Of a stretch of DNA of 64,000 nt, positions 24,394-36,012 are shown piece after piece. The stretch's first letter is position 1. Each line of letters opens with the position of its first letter. The DNA is from Isoperla grammatica. Lineage: Eukaryota; Arthropoda; Insecta; Plecoptera; Perlodidae. The position numbers and the translations under genes were made by a program. Where the stretch lies: the NCBI GenBank assembly GCA_945910005.1, contig OX246739.1:11754292-11818291 (forward strand), read 5' to 3'. The notes beneath the pieces were generated by a model that saw only the letters and a program-made list of their open reading frames with translations, was not told where the DNA came from and did not search any database.

Positions 24394-27309
24394 CCGGCAA
24401 TGCAGCCTGCAACCTGTTGACTGAAAGGAGGCGAGCGGTTGTTGCTTTCGTCGCTACGTTCCGGCGTGGTTTCGCTCGCCGGTCGCAGTGAGCCTGGCAC
24501 GAGGTGGTGGGAGGAGCCAAAGCGTTTCAATGACCTTTCAAACGCTGCCATCACGTTTCCCCACGCTCTGCATTTTCATTGGTCAATTTTATACGACCGG
24601 AATGTGGATTCTGCACGAGTTTTTGAAGGAAAATGCAGTGGAAGCATTTATGATTGCAAATTGTTGACGAATGCTTAATGCAACAGTTGTAAAACTCGTG
24701 AATAAGGTCGACAAGATAACGGGAAATAAAATTGAAGTATTATTTTAGTATTGCAGATTTGATTTCAAATGCGCGTGACGTATTTAAAACGTCCCTTCAG
24801 TCGCGGGCACATTTATCTTGAAAATTATAATAGTCTGCAAGCACTTCTAGCATTTAATTGTTTTATTTATTATGTTCACTGAAAAGTGTGCAACAATTGC
24901 TTGAATAAGGTACCTGAACCAGCTCCTAAACCTTCCCCCTCTCTGGGCACATTACACGATGTCTCAGGGCACGATTATGATCTTAATAATATAACTTTGT
25001 ATCAAAACAGAATAACGTAGCAATAACTATTCATATCATTAATTGAAAGCAGTTTTAAATCTGGAATAACCAAATCAATAAATTAAATGCAAATAATAAT
25101 TAACAGCATAGATTACAAACTAGTGTGCGTAATCTTTGTTAATAGTTATTAATTAACAATAAAAGATAGACATATTTATAGTTTTGATCAACCCAAAAAT
25201 TATCAACACAACATTTTTTGTAAATATTTTGTTTTTGGGGTAAACAAAATTGTTTAGTTTTTGTTTAGTTAATAATGGATAGATATTTTCTCCGTTAAGC
25301 GACTGTAGTGAGAGATATCATGGAGAATGGAGAGAATCTTTCCCTCCCAACGATCCATCATACCGCATTGTAGCGCTATCTATGAGCGGCGCGTGTTACT
25401 ACTTCAACCAAACGGAAGTCTCAAAACGAGTTCCGCAACCATTATAGAGCGCGAACATTGAATATAACAAGAGGATTCACAATCAGTTTACATCTCATGT
25501 TTGCCACTAATCTGAGTGAATAACAGATACATACGAAACACAAATACAAAGGTGTGACCCGAGTATATGTTCTATTCAGATACATCACAATATGGCATAT
25601 GTAGGTCTACATAATTATTGAGAATAATAAAAAACATAAATTTCCTTTTTATAGAAATACAACTTAACAAATTCACTACCTACACGTAGTGAATTTGTTA
25701 TTTGTGCTTAAATATGGTGTGCTAACCTGAGGGTACCACCCTATCAGTGGACAACATGGTGGCATTGTTAACAGGCAAACACCACAAGACGACAAAGAGA
25801 CTAAACTCAAGGATAGGATTGAACTGGGCATCCTTGGTGGCGAGATAACAATTAGGGTGAAATACTAACAGCAATAATTATTCATAAACTCATACCTACC
25901 AAGGTATACACACAACAATAACACATGCAGTTTTGCTGGTGTTGCGAAGTCAAGTCACCAATGATGTCGACTGAATGACGGCCGCAAATGCTACGCTGTC
26001 GTCCGGCACCCCATTTGTTTGTTAGTTCTGAATAGTATGAAACACAAATCACCACGATTTGTGGATGAAGACCGAGTGGTGCTGAACGAAGAGATAAATT
26101 ACTCGGTGGTAAAAGAAGCATCTAGAATAACGTTTCAAACATTCTCTGGAAACATGGACTATCTGAATTACAAGTTACTTTGTACACAAAAGGATCCAAT
26201 TACTTAAAAAAGTTCCCTACACAAATGGAACAAATAATTTTAAAAAGTCCATCTCTCAAATATGGTTAATGTCTCTCAAATGTCATGTGCAAGCAGTCGA
26301 GACACACTGTGGCCACAACGAAACCCTCAAACACAATAATAATGGTACAGAGACATTCGGACACATGATGTTTGACCACAGGACTAAGCTCACGTACGTA
26401 AGCGTAACAGGTATTCTTTTTTATATCAATATAATATTATGCTAAAATTTTCAACATAACTAGGGTATACCGGCAAAATAGCTCCAAGATCAATATGTAA
26501 AGTTATCACTGGAAATCATCAATATATTAAATTAATTGTTTAAATAAAAATACATTAAAAAGGATAAATAAAACGTAGTATTTAGATTCTGAATGTACAA
26601 CCAGAGAAACAGCTGGTATGGTACCAAACCGCCACAGGATAACATAACTCATCCCTAGCCACCACCTCCAATCAACTAAATAAAAAAATACTTCAATCAA
26701 AATGAAATCATTTATTTTCACATTGAAGTACGTGTATTATTTTACAAAAACAAAATGCTTAAATCATTACATTACTCAAAATATCAGTCAATTATTTCCC
26801 AACACCACCAATACATATATTTAACATTGATTAACAAACATATCAGTCTCATATCTCGCTAGCCTATGTATGGGCAAGGATACAATTAATAAAATGCACC
26901 AAATAATAACCTACATAGGATAGTTACGTCACGAATGACATAACTAGTAAACAATACAATTATTACAAGACTGTGTTGACAGGGTACAGAAAAAAAGTTC
27001 GTAGTTTCTTTTATAATCTTAAAAAATAATGCCAATTGGCAATAGAATGTGTGAAACTATGTGGGAAACTAGCATAATTCAAACATAAATGGACAAGGGA
27101 AGGCAAACATGTTCTAGATCATTTTTTAACTACTACTTCAGATTAGAAAAGTTACAACTTCCGATAATATATAGATTATGATTCAAAACTGTGACAGAAT
27201 TACATGCTACTCTTTTCTATCTCGCTTTGTGAAAATTAAATGCTAGATTTTCAGGTCAATAATATGATCCTACAGGTATCATTGGCTTGTTTTCTTGCCC
27301 CTCGAGTTT
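24394..27309. other. Intergenic / 3' flank of small heat-shock gene
   Basis: No exon was recognised. A 36-bp hairpin with 15-bp perfect arms lies at 25665-25700. The right end should include the 3' untranslated region of the minus-strand small heat-shock gene. Minus-strand AATAAA signals are present (for example TTTATT at 26711-26716), but the polyadenylation site cannot be fixed. Confidence 0.5.
25665..25700. repeat. Short perfect hairpin
   Basis: TAACAAATTCACTAC at 25665-25679 pairs perfectly with GTAGTGAATTTGTTA at 25686-25700 around a 6-base loop. No U-tract makes it a clear terminator, and no gene ends here. Confidence 0.8.
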
Positions 27310-27369
27310 TCACTTCTTTTCAGCTTCTTTTTCTCCTGGGCTCAGGTGCTTCACAGGAATCTCGTCCAC
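27310..27369 (-). CDS. Mitochondrial-type sHSP, exon 3
   Basis: It encodes residues 154-172 (VDEIPVKHLSPGEKEAEKK) and a TGA stop. The acceptor is TTCTGTCAG|GTG. The exon carries the I-P-V motif that docks on neighbouring subunits in small heat-shock oligomers. Although short, it fits in phase and in family sequence. Confidence 0.88.
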   Translation of the reverse strand: MDEIPVKHLSPGEKEAEKK

Positions 27370-30277
27370 CTGACAGAATAAATTAGAAGTTAGTCTTTAT
27401 AAAGTTTTAACACACAACAAACATGACAGTTAACTATGCGGTAATTAACTATTAAAATCACTTACATTTTTATGAAATTTAAAATAAAAATACAAGCTCA
27501 ATAATGTACAATGTATTTTTATATTTTGTAGTATGATTTATATTTATTAGCACTTTTGTTATTTTGGTGTGCATTTTTTATTGTTTCGATCAAGATACCC
27601 ACTCACAGGGTATTTACCCTACGTGGGCTTCTTTCAAATGGCGTTTTCCACAGGCCGCACTGGTGCGCACTCAGTGCGAGTCGCACGTTCCACTGGTAAC
27701 GATTAATTGCACTCGTGCGGGTTTCGCGTATTCCACTGGCGATCTTGCACTGACGCAGTGCACTCGAGTGCGCACTGAGCCGCACTGGCTTCGGGGGTCA
27801 GTGCGGTGTTTTCAGTGCAAATATGGCGGCAATAGACGCGGGAAAATTGTACGCGGAAATGAAACTGCCAAGTATTTTCGTCAAATAGTGAAGCTAAAAT
27901 CGAACCAACATCTATAGCAAACATAAAAACACCACTGGAAGATGTTGTTTACAACTATTTTGATATGGACGCAGTACGGCGTTATTAAGTTTGAGGTTAT
28001 GTTTACCCTTTACCTAGGCTATTTCATGGAACTTTATTTCTAGTACTTCTTATGTGGCCTAGTTAACGACTGTACCTTCTAGCTACAGTAGCTTGAGTTA
28101 AGTTGCTTTGTTATCCTCTAAAATGCCTTTCATATCGTTTAAACATCTTGATTTCTATCACATTTACCGCCAATTTGTTGCACTGAAAAAATAAATATGT
28201 TCCACTGGGAGTTGCACTGAGGGCAACACTGGTGCCGTGCATCACGTGACTGTGACGTTTCAGGGCGCACTCAGTGCGGCCCAGTGGAAAACGCCAAAAG
28301 TGATTGTTGTTGTAAATTTGTAAATAATATATTATCTTTGAAAGAATAAACTAGGATAATATGTAAACTAAAAAAACAAAAAATAGCTCGGGAACGTTAA
28401 CGGGAACGCTAACTTGGAAAGCTTGCTGTTTACGTTACCAGGATACGGGAACGGGAAACTCGATTGTGCATCGTGATACAAGGGAACAGAGGATCCAACT
28501 TCCCATTTCTGTTAACGTTCCCGGGCGATTGTGGATTGTAGATCCTTTATATGGTATAAAGTCATTTATTTTGAATTGTATGTTCTAAAAAGTACTTCCT
28601 AATACATAATATTATCGACTCTTGGCTGTCAGAGTACGTCGTATTGATTACCAATGTTAATTTGGACTAGGTGTATACTGTATATAGCTATCTGGGGGGA
28701 GAGGGGAGGGGGGGGGGGGGGGGGCAGAGTCCTTGATCTTGGAATAGGAAACTTATCAGTTATCTGCAGTTGATTTGACTGGACCACTGTCTGACAACAC
28801 ATTTCAAGACCGCAACGGCTATGATGGCTATGATTGCTCCAAAGTCACTGTTTGCATGTACGCCATGCAATTACTTATCATACGGATCAAACTGAACTCT
28901 GAACCGTCTGCATTGGAAACAGGAATAGACCACAAACCCCACATACAACTAGCACACTTCTTAAGTGAAATGAAACACACAACATATTTCGTAACGCGCT
29001 CTTTTAAGAGCATGTGATTGGCTGTTATGGATATGACAAGTTTTGAAAATGAATGCTGTATGGATAAGACAAGTTTTGGAAAAACGCTCAATATTCAACA
29101 TGCTTTTACTACTAGATGAAGCAACTTTTGTTTAAATATTTTATTTTAGTTTAATTCTCATGTGGAGGACGAAGAAAATGGCGTGCGTAACCAATTTTGA
29201 AAAAAAGTGGATATTACGAGTTTTGCATCTATACGACTCACAGTTCAAAGCTAGAGCTTTTAGTTGACAAAATATACTGTGAATGAACTGCATGTACTAT
29301 ACCTTGACGTCCAAAGGTGCCTCGATGACAAGCATGCCACTAGGGTTGAGGTAGGATTTGAGAGCTTTGGCTACGATGTTCTCTGGCAGGGTCATTTGGC
29401 GACTGAATTCTTGGTGGTATTTGCTGCCGTCCTCCCCAGTCCGATCCATCTTTCCCGTGATCGTCAGAAGATTATCGCTCACGTTCACACTCACCTGTCA
29501 AAACAAAAACAGGTTTCTTTGTTATTTTCTTAGATCAATGCCATGACAAATAATTATTTAGTGGGCTATCTTACAAAACACATTTAAACATAATTTGGGA
29601 CACCTCAGGTTAATTCACGAGTGGCAATTGACAGGGTAGGCCTATGTGATTAATTAACTTGGTGACAAACAAAAATTATCAGCTATAATTAGGTAATAAT
29701 CAAATCATATTTTTGCCGCCACAACGGCAGATGAACCCGAATCCACAAGCTCCCCCCCCCCCCCCCCCCCCAATCAGTCCAACCAGCTGATGGCCCATAT
29801 CACAAAGTCCTCTAATTCTTTTAAAAATGTAACTGGTTCTTTGGTGAACGTCAAAGCTCTTAGGATGTACGGTAATTTTTCGGAGACGTAAAATTAAAAA
29901 TAAATATTGCATAATATACTGTACACCACGGTACATCCCATGTCAAGTTGCAAAATCAAAACTTGGCCACTAAGCACTCACAAAATGGAGCCAAACGATT
30001 CCACACTTACCTCATCCGGATTGAAGCCTTGGACATCAATATTGAGCCGAAATTCCTTGTCGCCGGCATGAATGGGGACCAGTCGCGGAGAAATTTGTGT
30101 CAGCAATGGGGAGTTGTTAAAAAACAACCTTTCCAATCTCGCGATGTCATTGTTCATTTCTCTAACAGCCGACCTCAGGCTGGGAAGCTGAGGAATGTCC
30201 CAGAAGTTTCGGCGTGGAACGCATTTATGCGTAAGGGTCCGCGCGACAGGCAAAACTCGACTCACTCGAGCAAACAT
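27310..30277 (-). CDS. Small heat-shock protein, mitochondrial type (3 exons)
   Basis: Coding exons are 30011-30277, 29303-29494 and 27310-27369 on the minus strand, joined in phase 0 at GT...AG borders to give 172 residues. ATG 30277 is the only in-frame ATG upstream of the domain. Residues 1-26 are rich in Arg/Lys (R4, R7, R13, K18, R22, R23) and lack Asp/Glu, which predicts a mitochondrial presequence. The alpha-crystallin domain spans about residues 73-150 (KEFRLNIDVQGFNPDE at its start, NPSGMLVIEAP at its end). R121 in QEFSRQMTLP matches the structural arginine of alpha-crystallins. The C-terminal I-x-V motif is I157-P158-V159, followed by a charged tail. Such proteins are ATP-independent holdases that bind unfolding clients. 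Heat-shock elements lie upstream. Family assignment is firm; mitochondrial location is inferred. Confidence 0.93.
27639..28296. mobile_element. TIR DNA transposon, 658 bp, in sHSP intron 2
   Basis: Both ends carry GGCGTTTTCCAC followed by a GGCCGCACT block, in inverted orientation (27640 onward and 28295 backward). The GTGCGCACTCAGTGCG/CGCACTCAGTGCGGCC strings and several CAGTGGAA/TTCCACTG half-sites make the interior of the TIRs partly palindromic. The immediate flanks share only AAA, so the superfamily is uncertain. Inside lies a broken short frame from ATG 27823 (MAAIDAGKLYAEM...) to a stop at 27886. A +1 frame then continues as SEAKIEPTSIANIKTPLE to a stop at 27986. No full transposase is present. 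Confidence 0.75.
28387..28525. repeat. Foldback with GGGAACG motifs
   Basis: CTCGGGAACGTTAAC on the left pairs with GTTAACGTTCCCGGG on the right, about 139 bp overall. GGGAACG recurs inside. It lies in intron 2 of the minus-strand sHSP gene and is probably a small MITE. Confidence 0.55.
28708..28724 (+). repeat. Poly-G tract, 17 bases
   Basis: A run of 17 G within a purine-rich patch, in intron 2 of the minus-strand sHSP gene. Confidence 0.9.
29303..29494 (-). CDS. Mitochondrial-type sHSP, exon 2
   Basis: It encodes residues 90-153, most of the alpha-crystallin domain (VSVNVSDNLLTITGK onwards). The acceptor is TTTTGACAG|GTG and the donor AAG|GTATAG; both borders are phase 0. Confidence 0.93.
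29752..29772 (+). repeat. Poly-C tract, 21 bases
   Basis: A run of 21 C in intron 1 of the minus-strand sHSP gene. In the transcript it is a poly-G run and could form a quadruplex. Confidence 0.9.
30011..30277 (-). CDS. Mitochondrial-type sHSP, exon 1
   Basis: It encodes residues 1-89: the presequence, an N-terminal region, and the first strands of the alpha-crystallin domain up to GFNPDE. It ends GATGAG|GTAAGTG, phase 0. Confidence 0.93.
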
Positions 30278-30482
30278 TTTAGAATAATAAAATAAAATGC
30301 GCAAATGAAATAGTTGTTAAAAGTCCTACTACTTCACAGAGCACTTTCCGTATAATGTAAAATTCTCTACTACTGCAACAATACTTGCTGTGCGCTTGCA
30401 ATGCCGAACCACTCCCTCTCAATGCCAATGTGCAACTGAGAGAACCACCCCTCTGTTTTCCTTCCAAGCTACGTGCTTACCA

Positions 30483-30520
30483 GAACGTTCGCCGAGTTAC
30501 ATCAGAAAGAAGCTTCGAGA
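30483..30520 (-). promoter_or_regulatory. Heat-shock elements of mitochondrial-type sHSP
   Basis: GAACGTTC (30483-30490) and GAAGCTTC followed by GAGA (30509-30520) both match the nGAAnnTTCn unit bound by HSF. The second is extended by a third partial unit. They lie about 205-245 bp upstream of the start codon of the minus-strand sHSP gene, a usual position. The motif match is direct; HSF control is inferred. Confidence 0.65.
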
Positions 30521-30558
30521 TGCCGGTGCCACAATGTTTGAAAAAGATAGTAGTTTCC

Positions 30559-30625
30559 ATTGGTGAGCTCCGACCAATCACAGACGACGTATGACGAGGT
30601 GATCACAAACAACGATTGCGATTGG
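30559..30625 (-). promoter_or_regulatory. CCAAT-box cluster
   Basis: ATTGG at 30559-30563, CCAAT at 30574-30578 and ATTGG at 30621-30625 lie just upstream of the heat-shock elements. This gives three NF-Y-type sites in about 65 bp, an arrangement common in heat-shock gene promoters. No good TATA box is evident. Confidence 0.5.
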
Positions 30626-30863
30626 CTAAAGCTCATTCTGCTTTTAAAGTTTTCAGTCTTGCCAGTAGAGCGCACTTAAGTTCCCTTTGCGAACACGGCT
30701 ATCCAAATCGACGCGGTAACTTTAAAAGCTTTATTAGAAATAGCAATGAAGCTGATGATAAATGATTTTCGGTAGAAAGCAAGAAAGATTTCTGGATAAA
30801 AGTACATTCGAGACAATTATAACAAAATTTAACAATAATTATCATAACAATGTAAACATCTTT

Positions 30864-30885
30864 TTTCTTCTTCTTCTTCTTCTTC
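30864..30885 (+). repeat. (TTC)n microsatellite
   Basis: About seven TTC units preceded by a short T run. Confidence 0.9.
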
Positions 30886-31416
30886 CATAAACCCAATCTG
30901 AACAACATGAATTGTGTAGAAATTAATAAACATATTATTTATAATCGAACATCATCATAAAGTGTTAAAATAATCGCATTATTTGTATACAGATATTCTG
31001 TTAAAACTTCCTTCGAGATGCGGTAATGAACCAAATGCAGCTCCACAAACAATTGTACAGCTATTTACGTTCCAGCGACATCGAAAATGAAAGTAGCTTA
31101 AATTATCTGGCGGTCATAATCTTAGTTGAGGTCACATTCATGGTATTACAGAAATAGCAATATTATCCTGAAACTCCGTTATTTACGATAGCAACAGATT
31201 CCAAATTCCAGTTTCAATTCTGGTAATTCACTGTTATAGCTCACGTAGAACCTTGAAGTGCATCTGTTATCGATGTTTGTTCTCAAAATATTTATATTTA
31301 TATTACAATGTTGGTGTGCACACAACCACAGATCATAATAATATTATGATTGGGTTACTAGTTACTACAACTACTTCAAACCCAATGATATTGCCATTGG
31401 CGTGACATGTGTAAGC

Positions 31417-31495
31417 CAGCTGGCATGGGCAACTTTTTTAATCCGCGGGCCAAATTCTGATATTCTGTCTGTGCTGTGGGCCAAATTCGATTTCA
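31417..31495 (+). mobile_element. hAT-like terminal fragment
   Basis: CAGCTGGCATGGGCAACTTT followed by CCGCGGGCCAAATT, and a second GGGCCAAATT about 40 bp on, resembles ends of hAT-family elements (CAG start, repeated GGGCCA subterminal motifs). No opposite terminus or transposase was found, so it is at most a solo fragment. Confidence 0.4.
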
Positions 31496-31893
31496 ATTTA
31501 ATTATTGAGATAAGATAATCAAGATGATATTTTGCACATTACATTACATTACAATTACATCCACGGTTCATGAATGTATGTATATAATGTATGTATTGTA
31601 TAATATAATATATGAAACGCATTGCGTTTCATTCTTCCAGTAGATCACCGTAGACACATGACGTCACAGCTCAGGAATGTTGACTGAAGATGAGTCAAGA
31701 GATACATATGATAATTGTGACGTCACACGATAGGTTTGTATACTTCGCTGTCCGTATCGTAAATGGAGACCACTCCACTGACAACACGAACAAATAACCA
31801 TACTACTAAGTACTAACTTAATTACAGGAAGTATAACAAAAAATAGCTCCCTATAGTTGAATGCAATAATTTCTAGAACACATGGGTGGGGGA

Positions 31894-31907
31894 GGGGGGG
31901 GGGGGGG
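31894..31907 (+). repeat. Poly-G tract, 14 bases
   Basis: A run of 14 G preceded by GGGTGGGGGA, with quadruplex potential. Confidence 0.85.
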
Positions 31908-31989
31908 AGTCATGCATAATGACCACACTCTGTCACGCATACAACCGAGCCAAAACATGCATTGCAACAGTCTTTCTATTTCAACCGCT

Positions 31990-32065
31990 AGATAGCGCAG
32001 GAGTCACTCATTGCTTGGGAGACGGTGTCCTGACCAGTAAGAGACATGGGTTCGAATCCCAAGCA
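31990..32065 (+). mobile_element. tRNA-like SINE head
   Basis: TAGCGCAGGAG resembles an A box, and ATGGGTTCGAATCCCAAG is a well-formed T-arm with B box about 45 bases later. Acceptor pairing is poor, so this looks like a tRNA-derived SINE rather than a working tRNA gene. Confidence 0.4.
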
Positions 32066-34217
32066 TTTCATTTCTGGCTTTCACTGATGGTTTTGGGGAA
32101 AGGTGCGACCAAATGTGGTGATGACTGTATGAGAAACGGGCCATTCGGAGCAACCTATCATTTGGAAGAAAAATTAATTGGAAGAATACAATAAACACAA
32201 CAAAAAATAACTGAAATTTAAACGTATCGCTCTTTGCGCGAGCCTCTACACTGCATGTTACGTCCGGGCGGAAAGAGACCTGGTGACGGAAGTACTTTTG
32301 CTGTCGTGATTGTTGTATTCTGAATTATTCTTCAATTATATTTTCTTCATACTGATTTACTCCCGGGTTGGCCGGTTCAGATCTAGGGAGAGACCATTCC
32401 ACGAGGCATTTTGTATGCGTATGAGCGGTATGAGTATTCTGTTGAGAGTTGAAGGACGTAGTCCCTACGGACATGGGCAGTATGAAACGGAAGGGTTATT
32501 TAAAATTCCTTTTACGCGAGACGTGTATCTTAACGTGAGGGGGGTTATCAAGTTCATCGCGATATTCATATGATTATCAATATTAATAATGTGCTTCACG
32601 CGTTGTAAGTGTTTGTCGGTGACTGCAAAGATATTCCCTTCCAAACTGAAAAACTTGAAAAGGTGCCAAGAAACCATAAACGCTGTTCTGTTTCGTTATG
32701 CAAATCAATGTACAGAAGCCGGTGGTATTTTCACGCGCCAGACATAAATTCAATGATTTATAGCGGTATAGCTCCTGCATCGCAAAGCTTTATAGGTTGA
32801 TCGTGTTGTGAGAAACTGAAGAACGTTACAAGTTTTGTTGTGGTAGTACGCTGAAAACTATTTCGAGGTTTTGTCATTTTCACGTTATAAAAACAGTATC
32901 TATGTACAATATCTCCAATCCAAACTCGGCATCATTTGCGATATGTGGAGACTCGGGATTTTTGCGAAGTAGGATGACGCGAAATGTTTTTAAATCAATT
33001 GTTTGTTAATTGATTACTAATGATGTTCTATATGGACCCAACAATTGAAAGAAGAAATCGCAAAATAGCACCGATGGCGTAAAATATATGAAATACCTAT
33101 TGAATCGCGGAATTACATCAAGAACAAGTACCACGCTGTTAATTTTGATTTAAAATTACGATTTATTGTTACCCGTCGTCTAGGTTGGCGAGAACACTTC
33201 AGTTTTCAAAGTAGTATGAATTTATATATAAGTTTATGGTTTATATGTTTATAAATAAATGTTCCCCCTTGCAGTCCGAGGCCGGTTCTGTGAGCTTTTT
33301 AAAAAAGGCGGAGATTGGGGTCTGCTATTTCAATACGCTCATAATTATACAAGACAAGAAGTTGAGGTCCAAAATAAATTGGCCACCAAATATTTTGAGT
33401 ATGAGCAAGAAACGGGTATCAAAAGTTTCGTATTGACTTCTAGCGGAATAACTCAATGTGTCTCCAGTCCGGCATTTGATGCGGGTAGGGTGGTCAAAAC
33501 AATTAGAGGGGGTAGAAACTAAAAAAGGGTTGTTTGTTTAATAGGAATAAAAACATTGAAATTTTAGACAAAAATTTTAAAGAGGTAATTAAAATGTCTA
33601 ATTGCACAAAAATTAAAAATTTGAAGTTCACAAATTTGCCCAAGAAACTACTAAACGTATCGTTCCATACATGGGGTCTATTGCTGACCTGGTCAGAGGG
33701 CAAAGACAGAGGGCATTTTAGAGAAACACTTAACAGATGCATATAAAATAAAACCGAATTAAAACCTATGTCCAGATCACGTCCATGGAAGAAATCATGT
33801 CCACATCTTGAATACACTGTAACTAGCTGCGTAACGATCAATAATTGTATCATGGAACTCAAAGAGTTCACAAATAATAACAAGTACATTTTAAGAACTT
33901 GTTTTAAAAGTATAAAACTTATTAACACAAATAGATAAATCAACAAGCCAAACCAAAACTCTTTGTTGTCGTGATCTAGGACCTAATAGGTCCTCTCCTC
34001 CTGACAGCCCATAATGTTGTTTAGCGTCGGTGTTCGTACAGGAAATAACTATAAGAGTTGGTTGTTAATTACATAATTATGAAACTAATGTATTTAATAT
34101 AACCCTTTGTCGACCATTGTTCTCGATTAACAATCGTAGGCGACGATAATTCCTCGACCATCTCATACCACTCACCACTTGTCACCTTCGCGCCAATTAT
34201 ATTCGTCATGTTCAGTT

Positions 34218-34315
34218 GGCGTGAACTACTTCATGTAGCTTCTAGATAGTTCTTGAACAGTTCTAGTGGGCGTGAACTACTTCGTGTAGCAACGAGATAG
34301 TTCTTGAACAGTTCT
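34218..34315 (+). repeat. 51-bp tandem duplication
   Basis: Two units beginning GGCGTGAACTACTTC (34218 and 34269) share most of 51 bp, including ATAGTTCTTGAACAGTTCT. TTCTTGAACAGTTCT itself contains HSF-like half-sites, probably by chance. Confidence 0.8.
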
Positions 34316-35944
34316 TATGAATGTAATAGTTGTATGATATGCTTCTGCTTTGCATATTACCTTGCACAACACACACACGTAGGAGGTGGCTTCATGGCAA
34401 ATCTATTCAAATGCAGCGTTTCTACAACATGCGATAACCGTTAGGAAGAGAAATACATAAAACGTGTGACATAATAATTGCATTGTAAAAAAATGTTCGT
34501 ACAATTTTCTGCCGGAGAAGGCTGGCTGGGAGGGGGGTTAGCTTTGGTAATACATTATAGAATTCAAAATACTTTTTTGAAATCAAATCAAACTACACGA
34601 AAGGATTATGGTTTTTGTAAAGTACATCTGCTATTTTTTAGAATTAATATTGCTTCCTGCTCCCCATCACTATCAGCAGTAACTCTCAAACTACCACGTA
34701 AAATCCAAGGACATTAACTAATGCATTTTGCAAAACGTATTTGACAAGTTACTGTTTATATGGTAAAACCAAAATTTTATTTTTATGTGACGAACAGTGA
34801 GTGAGTGGGCCCCGACTGGGAGTCCATCAGCCCAAATCATGTTCTACCTAAAGTGAAAATAGGACTGGCACACAACGCCGAACGATTTTGGTTTCGAGGC
34901 CAATTTGGGGTAAATTTGTACCGATAATATGTGTGTGTTTCCACTATCGTCAACCTACGACGAGGTTTCCGTCATCAGAGCTAAACTGCGTGTGTGTGGG
35001 AGTGGGAAGGCGCGAGTCATTGAAAGCGGTATATGTGTGGGATAAAGCATTGATCTCAAAGGTAGTGAGAAACATCCTGCGGGCCACTGGTTGTAGTAGT
35101 TTATGAGTCAACTCACGAGGAACTATACTAGAGGCCTAAATCCTTATACAGCTCTATCGGGGAACACCTATCCTACACCAAAACCGGTCGTCAAGAATGA
35201 GATGTTTTGAAATAATAGTTGCCTCGTTGTATCTGGAAGCAATTTACATTCATAAAACTGTCTGATGTGTATAGATGGGGTGTGGGCTAATTTAAGTATG
35301 TGTGTACTCTAAACAACTAGCTTAATAATAAAAAGTTGTCTTCATTCTTGATATGTAAGGCAATGTGGTTCGTAAAGCGATTCTTTCGTTTGGTGGCAAC
35401 AAACTAGGTATATAGTAAAATAACAGTCAAACAAGTTAGTTATAGCGGTTATAGTTAGATACGAATGGTACGTCGTCCTCTTGTATTCTGAGTGCTTACA
35501 AGGGATTATAGCCGACGCGTATTGGATATGGATTATAATGTTATGCTGATGATAATTGGATCTTTACGCCTCGAATATAGCACATTGTCAAGTAAAAAAA
35601 AAAAAAAAAACAGTTACTTGCAATAACACTACTTTTATTACTAGTAGATAGATTTGTATTGTAGAGATGAATACATACAGATTTATGTATTGTATTTATT
35701 AAAATGTTAGATTTTAAATTTATACCACTAAACTGAACTGGAATTACATTATAGTAAATTAGTAAAATGTTAATTTAGTATTTTCTAATAATCATCATTT
35801 TTCGTCGAGACCTTCCTCATGGTACACTTTTCCATGTAATGAGCGTATAGCCATAAATAGTATTAGCATTACATCTCGGCAAAGTTTCCTACGAATAATG
35901 ATCACTATCGTATTCGTGGGTAAATATTGATAGAAATCTTCATG

Positions 35945-36012
35945 CAGCCAGATTACTCGTGTCGAGAGTCGAACTCCATCTCCCGAATCAGAATCCCACT
36001 ATCTAGCTCAGC
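35945..36012 (-). mobile_element. tRNA-like SINE remnant
   Basis: The minus strand carries TGGCTGAGCTAGA (A-box-like) and GGAGTTCGACTCTCG (B box) with tRNA-like spacing. The outer stem is not complementary. Confidence 0.4.

Noticed and set aside
24254..24678. Frames over and beside the giant foldback
   Set aside because: They overlap the inverted repeat or random sequence; no conserved protein or introns.
27564..27924. Frames on both strands at the left end of the 658-bp element
   Set aside because: They span the palindromic TIR and are open because of its GC-rich repeats.
32609..32800. Frame containing KRCSVSLCKSMYRSRWYFH, slightly like a THAP zinc-finger start
   Set aside because: The C2CH spacing is incomplete and no downstream AVPTIF-like motif or continuation is found.
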